Shown here: in pieces, positions 31,798-39,449 of the stretch
Position numbering within the stretch: the stretch's first letter is position 1
Layout of the letters: the number at the start of each line of letters is the position of its first letter
Assembly: GCA_023423715.1 (NCBI GenBank)
Contig: JAFAFC010000004.1
Span: 1 to 42,262 of the forward strand
Length of the DNA stretch: 42,262 nt
From: Bacteroidota bacterium
GTDB lineage: Bacteria > Bacteroidota > Bacteroidia > Flavobacteriales > Weeksellaceae
Reading direction: 5' to 3'
Made by a program: the position numbers and the translations under genes
The notes under the pieces: model-generated
The model's database searches: none
Told to the model about the DNA's origin: nothing
The model's input: the letters and a program-made list of their open reading frames with translations, nothing else

Positions 31798-32814
31798 CTA
31801 TAAACTTTTTACATTCTCTATGTAGATTTTCAAAAACTCGATATTTCGGTCGAATAGCTTGGTGTCGAATTTTTTAATATCAAACTTCTGTGGAAAGGCT
31901 TTATGCAATATTTCATTCGCTTTTTCCCATTCTTCATCATTATAAAAGATATAGCGCCACTGATATTGCTCGCCAATACTCGTTCGGATTCCATTATCAG
32001 CAAAGCGAATAGGTGAGTTCGGGTCTTGATTTATAAAGTCTAAATTCTTCTCTTTTGCGATTTCAAATTTCTTCAATTCAAACTTAAAGAGCTGCAAAAT
32101 TTTGGTTTTTAACTGAGCGTCTGTTAAAGGAGCTTTAGGTTTTAAACGCCAATTGCTTAGTCCTTTTTCATACAAACCAATAATAGGATCTTTATCAAAT
32201 CTTTTAAATTGCAAATCCTCACCATTGATAGAATTTAATCTTAGTGGTTCTAGATTAAACTTATTAGAAATACTTTGATTATCTCCAACATCAAAAATAA
32301 TATTAGAACCGTCAATATGGTATTTTCCGTAAAATAAGGTATCTGTACCAATGAAAGTCACATTTCGATCTGGATAAATATACATCGTATATGAGTCGAA
32401 TTCTTCTTCCCAACGACCTTTCATTTTACCATCAATAGGAGACATGATGTTGATGAAGAAACTAATAATAGCTCCCATAAATACTAAACCTAAAACTAAA
32501 ATACTTCCGAAAAATAGGAATGTTGGTAACTTATGGCGAAATGGTAATTTGGTTTCTTTAAAATAACGAGCTATTTTCGGCGGAACGTCATCGAGATTTG
32601 ATTCACTGATCGGTGTATCACGACCACATTTCTTACAAATAAGTATTCCTTTCTTGTCGGACGACCACCATTTGAGCGGATAAAATAGTCCAAAGTGAAA
32701 AGCCTTTGCATAGATTTTCAAAAGATGCTCGGTGTTTTCTTTACATGCCGAACACGGAATATCTAAAATCTGTTTTTCGAGTAAAAGAATCGTTTTGTTT
32801 CCTATATAAATCAT
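31798..32814 (-). CDS. Zinc-ribbon membrane protein of unknown function
   Basis: This 338-residue protein starts with a zinc-ribbon-like domain: Cys21 and Cys24, then Cys60 and Cys63 in C-K-K-C-G. The linker between them includes F-H-F-G-L-F-Y-P-L-K-W-W. A single hydrophobic segment lies at about 100-124. Residues of about 125-200 look like a beta-rich domain (short strands with W-E-E-E-F-D-S-Y-T-M-Y-I-Y-P-D-R-N-V-T-F). The C-terminus is helical and charged. I recognise no family for the outer part. It follows the XRE regulator gene by 41 bases on the same strand, so one operon is likely. The topology suggests a cytoplasmic zinc ribbon and a periplasmic domain. Confidence 0.7.
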   Translation of the reverse strand: MIYIGNKTILLLEKQILDIPCSACKENTEHLLKIYAKAFHFGLFYPLKWWSSDKKGILICKKCGRDTPISESNLDDVPPKIARYFKETKLPFRHKLPTFLFFGSILVLGLVFMGAIISFFINIMSPIDGKMKGRWEEEFDSYTMYIYPDRNVTFIGTDTLFYGKYHIDGSNIIFDVGDNQSISNKFNLEPLRLNSINGEDLQFKRFDKDPIIGLYEKGLSNWRLKPKAPLTDAQLKTKILQLFKFELKKFEIAKEKNLDFINQDPNSPIRFADNGIRTSIGEQYQWRYIFYNDEEWEKANEILHKAFPQKFDIKKFDTKLFDRNIEFLKIYIENVKSL

Positions 32815-32855
32815 GGTTAAGATTGAAGCAAGGAAATTACTATTTTTTTTGAATC

Positions 32856-33362
32856 CTAAGGCTCAAAACTTTCAAAACGACCGTTTTCGTACAACAAAAT
32901 AATACGTTTCAATTTAGATCCTTGATTTTCAGTATTTTGAATAGGAATGGGAACTTCCTGAGATTCTAATCGCTGAGAATCGTTTAAATTTTCGTTCAAC
33001 TTACTCTCAATGGGAATAGGGAATTCTCGAGGCGCTTCATAATGGGCGCTTTCAGCTTTTCCGAAATTTTCATTATCAACGATACTAAACAAATCGGGTA
33101 GCGGCTCACGATTAACTTGTCCTAATTGAGCTTGTTGTTCTTCGGGAGAGAAGATCATTTCGCCTTCACCATTAATCAACCAATCCCAATTAAGTTCGGG
33201 GAAACGTTCTTTAACTTTAATCAAGAAATCCAAAGACGGTTTGTTTCTTCCAGAAGTGATGTGGGAGATGGAAGAACGTTGCACTTCAATTTCATCTGCA
33301 AATTCTGAAGAGGTCAATTGAGAGTATTCAATTATTTTAGAAATTCTATCGTTGAGCGTCAT
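32856..33362 (-). CDS. XRE-family helix-turn-helix regulator
   Basis: This 168-residue protein has an N-terminal Cro/CI-type HTH domain (about 3-65): I-I-E-Y-S-Q-L-T-S-S-E-F-A, then S-S-I-S-H-I-T-S-G-R-N-K-P-S-L-D-F. The W-D-W-L-I-N-G-E-G-E-M turn afterwards is common in flavobacterial XRE proteins. The remaining 100 residues are Gln/Glu/Pro-rich and look disordered, ending in R-I-I-L-L-Y-E-N-G-R-F-E-S-F. Its promoter region (33375-33449) is packed with TTGTAA/TTACAA palindromes, the pattern expected of autoregulation. It heads the operon with the zinc-ribbon membrane protein. No phage gene is near, so it seems a resident regulator. Confidence 0.88.
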   Translation of the reverse strand: MTLNDRISKIIEYSQLTSSEFADEIEVQRSSISHITSGRNKPSLDFLIKVKERFPELNWDWLINGEGEMIFSPEEQQAQLGQVNREPLPDLFSIVDNENFGKAESAHYEAPREFPIPIESKLNENLNDSQRLESQEVPIPIQNTENQGSKLKRIILLYENGRFESFEP

Positions 33363-33374
33363 GATTTTGTTGCT

Positions 33375-33391
33375 ATTTGTAAATTACAAAT
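33375..33391 (-). promoter_or_regulatory. Operator 1 at the XRE promoter
   Basis: A palindrome with 8-bp arms ATTTGTAA and TTACAAAT and one central base lies 13 bases before the XRE start. It overlaps the -7 box at 33387-33394, a position suited to repression. Confidence 0.6.
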
Positions 33392-33394
33392 GTA
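33387..33394 (-). promoter_or_regulatory. -7 box of the XRE operon
   Basis: The minus strand reads TACATTTG, exact to TAnnTTTG, overlapping operator 1. A second exact box, TACTTTTG, lies a little further upstream, so two start sites are possible. Confidence 0.5.
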
Positions 33395-33419
33395 ATAATT
33401 ATCAAAACAAAAGTAAAAT

Positions 33420-33449
33420 ACAATTGTAAATATGTAAAATTACAATTGT
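33420..33449 (-). promoter_or_regulatory. Operator 2 at the XRE promoter
   Basis: Arms ACAATTGTAA and TTACAATTGT (10 bp, perfect) are separated by 10 bases. They share the TTGTAA half-site with operator 1, about 45 bases away. Confidence 0.6.
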
Positions 33450-33460
33450 TTACAAAAATA

Positions 33461-33483
33461 AAACCAGCTACTAGAGCTGGTTT
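33461..33483 (-). terminator. Terminator of terC
   Basis: A perfect 9-bp stem AAACCAGCT/AGCTGGTTT with a 5-base loop is followed on the minus strand by TTTTATTTTT. It lies between terC and the XRE promoter. Confidence 0.8.
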
Positions 33484-33514
33484 CAAAGTTTTTATGTGAA
33501 TTAATTTCGTTTAA

Positions 33515-34606
33515 TTAATATCGTTTTGTTGGGTCTTTTTCAGGATCGTATTCCAATTTACGCTCTTTTGTTTTCACAGGATTCAATAACGAAGCAACAA
33601 CACTTGTTCCTAAAATACCAATGATAATCATTAATGAATGCGTTGTTTTGAATCCCATTTCATCTAAATATCCGTGGAATAACATTTTAACACCAATGAA
33701 TACAAGTAATGCAGCAAGTCCGATTTTTAGATATCTCAACTTATCAATAAAGCCTGCCAGTAAGAAAAACATCGATCTAAGTCCGATAATTGCAAAAATA
33801 TTCGAGAAGAAGACTATATAAGGGTCTTTCGTTACTGAGAAGATTGCTGGGATACTATCTACAGCAAAAATAAGGTCGGTAAATTCAACAATAATTAAAA
33901 CAATAAACAAAGGTGTCATCATTTTAACGCCGTTGATTTTAACCCAGAATTTTTCACCTTCAAAATGATTGTGAACTTTAAAATGTTTGTTGGCAAATTT
34001 TACAACAGGATGTTCATGCGTATCGATTTGCTCATTCTTATTACGATCCAAATACATCTTAATTCCTGAATAAACTAGGAAAGCACCAAAAATTAATAAG
34101 ATCCAATCAAACTTTGCGATCAAAGCAGCGCCAACAAATATAAAGATGAAACGCATCACAATAGCTCCTAAAATACCCCAAAAAAGAACGCGGTGGTAGT
34201 TTTCCTTAGCTACATTAAAAGAACTGAAAATAAGAAGGATAACGAAGATGTTATCAACGGACAACGCATATTCAACAATATAGCCTGTAAAGAACTCTAC
34301 AGCTAAGTTTTGATTATACAATTCCTTCGCATGTTCAAAAGAGAGTCCTTTTATATTAATAGGATGATGGTGCTTTTGCACAACCCGAGTCAGGGACTCC
34401 ATATCCGTAATATTATGCATGTAGTCTCCGAAAGAGAGTAGGAGGAAGTAAAATACTCCTGCAAGTGAAACAACTAAAAAACTCATGATTCCCGCCTGTT
34501 TCATGGAAACGGCACCTTTGGATTTTCCAAAAATACCCAAGTCGAAAGCGAGAATTAAACCAATAAATACTAAGAATCCTGTGAGGAAAATAAGTTCGTG
34601 TGACAT
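33515..34606 (-). CDS. TerC/Alx family metal-transport membrane protein
   Basis: This 363-residue protein belongs to the TerC/Alx family. The core motifs are Y-A-L-S-V-D-N-I-F-V near 120-129, D-R-N-x-N near the middle, F-A-V-D-S-I-P-A-I-F-S-V-T near 233-245 and A-I-I-G-L-R-S-M near 260-267. The paired Asp residues in the D-N-I-F and D-S-I-P motifs are thought to bind the metal. Nine hydrophobic segments are visible. Alx-type members of other bacteria export Mn2+. The start is taken at the ATG at 34606 (MSHEL); the frame extends to 34663 but across the promoter. It has its own -7 box, 16 bases upstream, and operator-like sites beyond it. Confidence 0.9.
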   Translation of the reverse strand: MSHELIFLTGFLVFIGLILAFDLGIFGKSKGAVSMKQAGIMSFLVVSLAGVFYFLLLSFGDYMHNITDMESLTRVVQKHHHPINIKGLSFEHAKELYNQNLAVEFFTGYIVEYALSVDNIFVILLIFSSFNVAKENYHRVLFWGILGAIVMRFIFIFVGAALIAKFDWILLIFGAFLVYSGIKMYLDRNKNEQIDTHEHPVVKFANKHFKVHNHFEGEKFWVKINGVKMMTPLFIVLIIVEFTDLIFAVDSIPAIFSVTKDPYIVFFSNIFAIIGLRSMFFLLAGFIDKLRYLKIGLAALLVFIGVKMLFHGYLDEMGFKTTHSLMIIIGILGTSVVASLLNPVKTKERKLEYDPEKDPTKRY

Positions 34607-34622
34607 AGAATAAAAAATTATG

Positions 34623-34630
34623 CAAAGATA
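34623..34630 (-). promoter_or_regulatory. -7 box of terC
   Basis: The minus strand reads TATCTTTG, exact to TAnnTTTG, 16 bases before the ATG at 34606. Confidence 0.6.
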
Positions 34631-34654
34631 GGCAAAAAAAGGTTTTTGACCAGA

Positions 34655-34670
34655 TTTACACACTTGTAAA
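34655..34670 (-). promoter_or_regulatory. Operator-like palindrome at the terC promoter
   Basis: TTTACA-N4-TGTAAA lies about 24 bases upstream of the terC -7 box, over the expected -33 region. It resembles the XRE operators, with additional TTGTAAA half-sites beyond it. Confidence 0.45.
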
Positions 34671-34929
34671 CATGTTAAATACTATTAAAATTGTAAACTA
34701 AGATTTGTTTGTAAATTTAGCCATCAAATGGGGAGTAATGCAGTGTTTTTAACTTAAAGTAATATTAAAAATATACTTCATTTAAAATATTTAAATAACT
34801 GATTTTAAATTTAATACATTATAATTTTAAATTTAATGTAATCAACATTTTTTTCAACAGACAAAATGACTTTTCCAAATGTTTAACACATGTTACATAA
34901 GTAAATTTTAATAATTCGTGGTTTTGGAT

Positions 34930-34937
34930 TATTTTTG
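34930..34937 (+). promoter_or_regulatory. -7 box of the M14 peptidase gene
   Basis: TATTTTTG, exact to TAnnTTTG, is 21 bases before the ATG. Confidence 0.6.
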
Positions 34938-34958
34938 AGGACTGTAAACTAATTCACA

Positions 34959-36071
34959 ATGAATTTCGAAGATTATTACGCAAGTCATCCTAATTTCCCA
35001 AATCGCTATATCCTGCCCCAAAACCTGTTCAATTTTCTACAAGAGAATCTCAGCGATTCTATTTCGGAAATTGGAAGGTCGTATTTGGATAAACCTATCT
35101 ATAAATTATCTTGGGGAAAAGGTTCTATTAAGGTATTGGCTTGGTCGCAAATGCATGGGAATGAGAGTAATGCTACATTAGCAATGTTGGATATGCTTCA
35201 TGTTTTCGAAACGAATTCAGAACTTCAAGAAGCGCTTATAGATAAAATTCAGCTTGATTTTATTTTTATGCTAAATCCTGACGGTTCGGAAGCGTGGACA
35301 CGTAGAAATGCGTTGGATATTGATATGAACCGAGATTTCCTGAAGGAATCGAGTAAAGAGTTTCCTATACTAAAGAATATTGCAAAGGAGAACTCTTATG
35401 ATTATGCATTGAATTTGCATGAGCAACGAACTTTATTTAGTACAGATGGAATTCATCCAGCAACCTTATCGTTTTTGGCGCCTGCAGAGAATGTTGCTCG
35501 CGATGTTACCGAAACACGTAAGAAAAGCATGGCGGTTATTTCTCGCATTGTGAATAAAATGGAAAAACTGATTCCGAATCACATTGCGCGTTATAATGAC
35601 GAGTTTTATCCTACTTCAACGGGTGATAATTTTACAAAAATGGGAATTCCGACGATATTATATGAAGGTGGACATTATGAGAATGATTATTTCCGAAAAG
35701 AAACGCGTAAAAACTACACCATCGCCTTGTATGAAGGTTTGTTAGCTATTGCTGAATTGAATGGTTCTACAGAAGGCTGGGAGCGTTATTTTGAAATTCC
35801 AGAAAATAAAGAAGATCATTACGATATTATTTATCGAAACGTCAAGTTGAATACCAATTTCCCTTGCATTTTGGATGTTGCAGTTCAATATAAAGAAGAA
35901 ATCAAAAATGGAGATTCAGAAATTTCTTTTGTCCCTATGGTTGTTGAAGTAGGAGATTGCGGTAAAAAGAAAGGTTGGAAAGAAATTGATTGTACAGGTA
36001 AGATTTTTAAATCAAATACGAAATATCCTAAATTGGATGCTCCGCAAGAATTTGAAATAGTAGATGTATAA
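34959..36071 (+). CDS. M14-family zinc carboxypeptidase-like protein
   Basis: This 370-residue protein has the M14 zinc-peptidase core. Zinc ligands are His66 and Glu69 in H-G-N-E and His154 in N-L-H-E. Substrate-side residues lie in N-P-D-G-S-E-A-W-T-R-R-N and D-M-N-R-D-F at about 106-127. The catalytic Glu is in Y-E-G-G-H-Y. No signal peptide is visible, so the enzyme is probably cytoplasmic. The last 100 residues form an added domain ending in a beta-rich stretch, absent from the simplest members. Flavobacteria carry this as an M14 metallopeptidase of unknown substrate; aspartoacylase-like deacylase activity is also conceivable. It is a single-gene unit. Confidence 0.87.
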   Translation: MNFEDYYASHPNFPNRYILPQNLFNFLQENLSDSISEIGRSYLDKPIYKLSWGKGSIKVLAWSQMHGNESNATLAMLDMLHVFETNSELQEALIDKIQLDFIFMLNPDGSEAWTRRNALDIDMNRDFLKESSKEFPILKNIAKENSYDYALNLHEQRTLFSTDGIHPATLSFLAPAENVARDVTETRKKSMAVISRIVNKMEKLIPNHIARYNDEFYPTSTGDNFTKMGIPTILYEGGHYENDYFRKETRKNYTIALYEGLLAIAELNGSTEGWERYFEIPENKEDHYDIIYRNVKLNTNFPCILDVAVQYKEEIKNGDSEISFVPMVVEVGDCGKKKGWKEIDCTGKIFKSNTKYPKLDAPQEFEIVDV

Positions 36072-36074
36072 AAA

Positions 36075-36101
36075 AAAACGAGTCCAAAGCGTACTCGTTT
36101 T
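36075..36101. terminator. Bidirectional terminator
   Basis: An 8-bp stem AAACGAGT/ACTCGTTT with a 9-base loop is flanked by A and T runs. It lies between the M14 and DUF4920 genes. Confidence 0.8.
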
Positions 36102-36121
36102 CCTTTTGTATGATAAATGAT

Positions 36122-36628
36122 TTAGTTTACTACTTTAATTCCCGAAGCCAAGAAACGAACTTCTTGTTCTGGCTTTTTGATTTTTGCAATTTCGGATTCC
36201 GGCTTTTTAGCATCTTCTGCATAATGTTTTAGTTCATCTACAGAAATTGTCTTTTCTTCTGCAACGCCTTCTAAGATAACATTTTTACCTACTAAAGCCG
36301 TTGGAACAAAAAAGGCATAATCTTTCATTTTCACGAAAAAACGTTCTTTGTTTTCTGTTTCGATAGTTGCCCAGCATCCTTTCTTACTACAAACTTCCAG
36401 AACTTTTCCTTTAACGGCAACATTTTCTATTTTTTTTGTCTTTTTCAGTTTTTTGTCCAACTGTTTTGTAGAAAGCGCTGTTTGCTCAGCACTTGCTGAA
36501 ATTCCACCTCCATAAACGTCACCAACTAGAGCACTTCCTTCGGGTGGTCCAACTTTAGCTTTTACTGTTTCTTGTGCAAAAGTGAAAGCAGAAACGAATA
36601 TTGCGCATGCGAATACTATTTTTTTCAT
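36122..36628 (-). CDS. DUF4920 secreted protein
   Basis: This 168-residue protein has a Sec signal peptide (residues 1-19, ending F-T-F-A-Q) and one DUF4920 domain. Family landmarks are V-K-G-K-V-L-E-V-C-S-K-K-G-C-W near 72-86, with its two Cys, and V-K-M-K-D-Y-A-F-F-V-P-T near 98-109, then G-K-N-V-I-L-E-G-V-A. The OB-like beta pattern and the paired Cys are typical of the family, which is common in Bacteroidetes and has no known role. The protein is likely periplasmic. It is a single-gene unit with an exact -7 box 16 bases upstream. Confidence 0.88.
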   Translation of the reverse strand: MKKIVFACAIFVSAFTFAQETVKAKVGPPEGSALVGDVYGGGISASAEQTALSTKQLDKKLKKTKKIENVAVKGKVLEVCSKKGCWATIETENKERFFVKMKDYAFFVPTALVGKNVILEGVAEEKTISVDELKHYAEDAKKPESEIAKIKKPEQEVRFLASGIKVVN

Positions 36629-36644
36629 TTTAGATTATTTTGAA

Positions 36645-36652
36645 CAAAAATA
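36645..36652 (-). promoter_or_regulatory. -7 box of the DUF4920 gene
   Basis: The minus strand reads TATTTTTG, exact to TAnnTTTG, 16 bases before the ATG. Confidence 0.6.
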
Positions 36653-36765
36653 CTAATTTATATTCAATATAAATAATATTTAAAAATCTAATTTTATTAA
36701 TTTGATACATTATTACAAGATTCCTTATTGGAAAATATTATTTTACCAATGATTCATCTTTTTTC

Positions 36766-36773
36766 TATATTTG
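36766..36773 (+). promoter_or_regulatory. -7 box of the APC permease gene
   Basis: TATATTTG is an exact TAnnTTTG match, 15 bases before the ATG at 36789. Its last three bases would be a possible in-frame TTG start, so the box rules out that start. Confidence 0.6.
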
Positions 36774-36788
36774 ATTCAAGTAATATTT

Positions 36789-38201
36789 ATGGGAAAAAAA
36801 TTGAAACTTTGGGATGCAGTCATGTTGGTGGCGGGTTCCATGATTGGTAGTGGAATTTTTATTGTAAGCTCGGACATGATGCGGAACTTAGGTTCTGGAT
36901 TTTGGCTCATTATAGTGTGGTTAATTACCGCCGTAATGACTATTGCTGCAGCAATTTCGTATGGTGAACTTTCATCAATGTATCCGAAAGCGGGTGGCCA
37001 ATACACGTATGTGAAGGAAATTTACGGTAAAATGACCGGTTTTCTTTACGGTTGGGGTTTATTTACGGTAATTCAAACTGGAACGATAGCAGCTGTTGCC
37101 ATGGCTTTTGGAAAATACACGGCTTATCTTGTTCCTGTGCTTAACGATGCTGCACCAATTTTTCAAAGTGGAACATTTCAAATCACATGGATTCAAATTT
37201 TATCTATTGCTGTTATTTTGATTCTAACCTTGATTAACACACGCGGAATTCAAAGTGGAAAACTTGTTCAAGATATTTTTACGGTTTCGAAAATAGCAGC
37301 ATTATTAGGAATCATCATTCTAGGGTTTATTTTAGTTAAAAATTCACAGTGGACTTCCAATTTTTCGTTTGGTACAGAAGCTTTTTCAAATTTAGATAAA
37401 GACAGTTTAGGAAACTTTCTCAAAACGGGTTGGACTTCCATTTCGGGAATGACCTTATTGGGAGGAATTGCAGCTGCAATGGTAGGAGCCGTATTTTCCA
37501 GTGTAGCTTGGGAAAATGTAACGTTTGTTTCGGGTGAAATTGAAAATCCAAAGAAAAATGTGGTACGCTCGATGATCATTGGGACAACATTAGTGATGAC
37601 CTTATATATTCTGATTAATTTGGTGTATTTAAATGCTTTAGACCGTGACCAGATTGCTTTTTCGACCAACGATCGAGTTGCTGTAGCCGCTTCACAGCAG
37701 ATTTTTGGAAGTTTTGGAACTATTGTTATTGCTATATTAGTGATGATTTCAACGTTTGGATGTAACAATGGAATTATTTTGGCTGGAGCTCGTGTTTTCC
37801 AAACAATGGCGAAAGATGGCATGTTTTTTAAAGCAGCGATTGAAAATAATAAGAATGGCGTTCCAGAAAAATCACTTTGGATGCAAGGGATTTGGGCAAG
37901 TTTACTTTGTTTGTCTGGACAATACGGAAATTTACTTGATATGATTTCGTTTGTGATGGTTATTTTCTATATGATTACTGTTTTTGGCGTGATTTATTTA
38001 CGATTCAAAAAGCCAAATGCGGAGCGCCCGTATAAAACGTGGTTGTATCCAATTACGCCTCTTATTTATCTAATTTTTGGAACTGCATTTTGTGTATTAT
38101 TATTAATCTACAAACAGCAATACACATGGCCCGGGCTGATTTTAGTGTTGATCGGACTTCCCGTTTATTACTTTATTAATCGAAAAGAAAAGGTGGAGTA
38201 A
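36789..38201 (+). CDS. APC-family amino acid permease
   Basis: This 470-residue inner-membrane protein has about twelve hydrophobic segments. The N-terminal signature of the amino acid-polyamine-organocation family is intact: the first helix has V-A-G-S-M-I-G-S-G-I-F near 14-24, followed by G-G-Q-Y-T-Y-V-K-E-I-Y-G near 70-81. It most resembles amino-acid permeases of the Ser/Thr-exchanger or LAT type; the substrate is not readable. The start is the ATG at 36789. The stop TAA shares its last A with the ATG of the next gene (TAATG), so translation of the two is coupled. Confidence 0.92.
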   Translation: MGKKLKLWDAVMLVAGSMIGSGIFIVSSDMMRNLGSGFWLIIVWLITAVMTIAAAISYGELSSMYPKAGGQYTYVKEIYGKMTGFLYGWGLFTVIQTGTIAAVAMAFGKYTAYLVPVLNDAAPIFQSGTFQITWIQILSIAVILILTLINTRGIQSGKLVQDIFTVSKIAALLGIIILGFILVKNSQWTSNFSFGTEAFSNLDKDSLGNFLKTGWTSISGMTLLGGIAAAMVGAVFSSVAWENVTFVSGEIENPKKNVVRSMIIGTTLVMTLYILINLVYLNALDRDQIAFSTNDRVAVAASQQIFGSFGTIVIAILVMISTFGCNNGIILAGARVFQTMAKDGMFFKAAIENNKNGVPEKSLWMQGIWASLLCLSGQYGNLLDMISFVMVIFYMITVFGVIYLRFKKPNAERPYKTWLYPITPLIYLIFGTAFCVLLLIYKQQYTWPGLILVLIGLPVYYFINRKEKVE

Positions 38202-38413
38202 TGGTAGAATTTGTTCGAGTTTATGAGAGTTATTATCTGTATCAAGTGGAAATTGTAAAATCCAAGTTGGCTTCTGAAAATATTGAAAGTTATATCAAAA
38301 ATGAATTTTTAAACAATATCGTTTTGATGCCTGTCAATCAGTTTTACATTCTCTATGTTAATAAAAATGATGCAGAACGTGCATTTGAAATTATTGAAGG
38401 AACGGAAATGTGA
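38201..38413 (+). CDS. DUF2007-like small protein
   Basis: This 70-residue soluble protein matches DUF2007 (putative signal-transducing protein). It has the typical opening V-R-V-Y-E-S-Y-Y near 5-12, the L-A-S-E-N-I-E-S-Y stretch and the final D-A-E-R-A-F-E-I-I-E-G. The fold is PII-like in better-known relatives. It overlaps the permease stop by one base and is certainly co-translated with it, so a regulatory or accessory role for the permease is a natural guess, but unproven. It ends before the terminator at 38443-38475. Confidence 0.8.
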   Translation: MVEFVRVYESYYLYQVEIVKSKLASENIESYIKNEFLNNIVLMPVNQFYILYVNKNDAERAFEIIEGTEM

Positions 38414-38442
38414 GTTCATAAATTCGAATTTAAATAAAATCT

Positions 38443-38475
38443 AAAGGGAGAGCATTTTTTAAACTCTCCCTTTTT
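38443..38475 (+). terminator. Terminator of the permease-DUF2007 unit
   Basis: A perfect 10-bp stem AAAGGGAGAG/CTCTCCCTTT with an 11-base loop is followed by a short T run. Confidence 0.85.
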
Positions 38476-38512
38476 CTGTATCTTTACGCTCTTAATTATT
38501 CTTTATTTCACT

Positions 38513-39352
38513 ATGAATATTGACTGGACAACCGTAAAAGAGTACGAAGATATTACGTACAAAAAACATAATGGGGTAGCACGAATTGCTTTCAATAGAC
38601 CTGAAATTCGTAACGCATTTCGCCCAAAAACAACATCCGAATTATACGATGCTTTTTATGACGCTTCCGAAGATCCTTCGATTGGCGTGGTTTTATTAAC
38701 GGGAGAAGGGCCAAGTCCTAAAGATGGTGGTCACGCATTTTGTAGTGGTGGCGATCAGAAAGCACGTGGTCATCAAGGCTATGTTGGTGATGATGGGAGA
38801 CATCGTTTGAATATTCTTGAAGTTCAACGTTTGATTCGTTTTATGCCGAAAGTAGTTATCGCTGTGGTAAACGGTTGGGCTGTTGGTGGTGGACATTCGC
38901 TTCACGTGGTTTGTGATATGACTTTGGCAAGTAAAGAACATGCTATTTTTAAGCAAACCGATGCAGATGTTACGAGTTTTGATGGAGGTTATGGATCAGC
39001 GTATTTAGCGAAGATGGTGGGGCAGAAAAAAGCGCGTGAAATTTTCTTTTTAGGAAGAAATTATTCAGCACAAGAAGCTTTTGAAATGGGAATGGTAAAT
39101 GCTGTTGTTCCTCATTCTGAGTTGGAAGATACCGCTTACGAATGGGCTCAAGAAGTTTTAGGAAAATCTCCGATGTCTATCCGAATGTTGAAATTTGCGA
39201 TGAATCTTACCGATGACGGTATGGTTGGGCAGCAAGTTTTCGCAGGTGAAGCTACTCGTCTTGCATACATGACCGATGAAGCGAAAGAAGGTCGTGACGC
39301 GTTCCTGGAAAAGAGAAAACCGAATTTCGGTGATAAAAAATGGATATCTTAA
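38513..39352 (+). CDS. menB: 1,4-dihydroxy-2-naphthoyl-CoA synthase
   Basis: This 279-residue crotonase-fold enzyme cyclises o-succinylbenzoyl-CoA to DHNA-CoA in menaquinone synthesis. MenB landmarks are R-P-E-I-R-N-A-F-R-P-K-T near 29-40, F-C-S-G-G-D-Q-K near 76-83, G-Y-V-G-D-D-G near 89-95, A-V-G-G-G-H-S-L-H near 122-130 and T-D-A-D-V-T-S-F-D-G-G-Y-G near 148-160. The last holds the catalytic Asp and Tyr region. Length is standard. menA lies 97 bases downstream; the spacer holds an inverted heptamer array but no terminator, so co-transcription is possible. A near-consensus -7 box (TATCTTTA) precedes it. Confidence 0.96.
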   Translation: MNIDWTTVKEYEDITYKKHNGVARIAFNRPEIRNAFRPKTTSELYDAFYDASEDPSIGVVLLTGEGPSPKDGGHAFCSGGDQKARGHQGYVGDDGRHRLNILEVQRLIRFMPKVVIAVVNGWAVGGGHSLHVVCDMTLASKEHAIFKQTDADVTSFDGGYGSAYLAKMVGQKKAREIFFLGRNYSAQEAFEMGMVNAVVPHSELEDTAYEWAQEVLGKSPMSIRMLKFAMNLTDDGMVGQQVFAGEATRLAYMTDEAKEGRDAFLEKRKPNFGDKKWIS

Positions 39353-39362
39353 ATTGGATATT

Positions 39363-39443
39363 GTACAATGTATAATGTACGATGTAAAATGATTTTTACT
39401 AATTTAATTTAGTACACTGTACATTGTACTTTGTACGTTTTAC
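39363..39443. repeat. Inverted GTAYAAT heptamer array (menB-menA spacer)
   Basis: Four forward heptamers (39363-39390, consensus GTAYAAT) face five reverse-strand heptamers (39443 back to 39409, consensus GTACAAT). Eighteen bases separate the arms. Together they fill almost the whole spacer, which ends 6 bases before the menA start. Confidence 0.7.
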
Positions 39444-39449
39444 AAAAAT

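Larger units (their letters stand above)
34607..34958. other. Intergenic region terC-M14, no gene seen
   Basis: These 352 bases hold the divergent promoters of terC (-7 at 34623-34630) and the M14 gene (-7 at 34930-34937). Between 34655 and 34720 lie TTTACA-N4-TGTAAA and further TTGTAAA half-sites. The remainder is AT-rich and shows no ORF of note and no RNA gene that I can recognise. Confidence 0.7.

Noticed and set aside
34607..34663. N-terminal extension of the TerC protein
   Set aside because: It contains the -7 box and operator-like sites; the membrane protein starts naturally at MSHEL.
36771..36788. TTG start for the APC permease
   Set aside because: The TTG is the end of an exact -7 box and the ATG at 36789 fits family alignments.
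37268..37822. A 184-residue minus-strand frame inside the APC permease gene
   Set aside because: It is antisense to a well-supported gene and shows no family motif or promoter.
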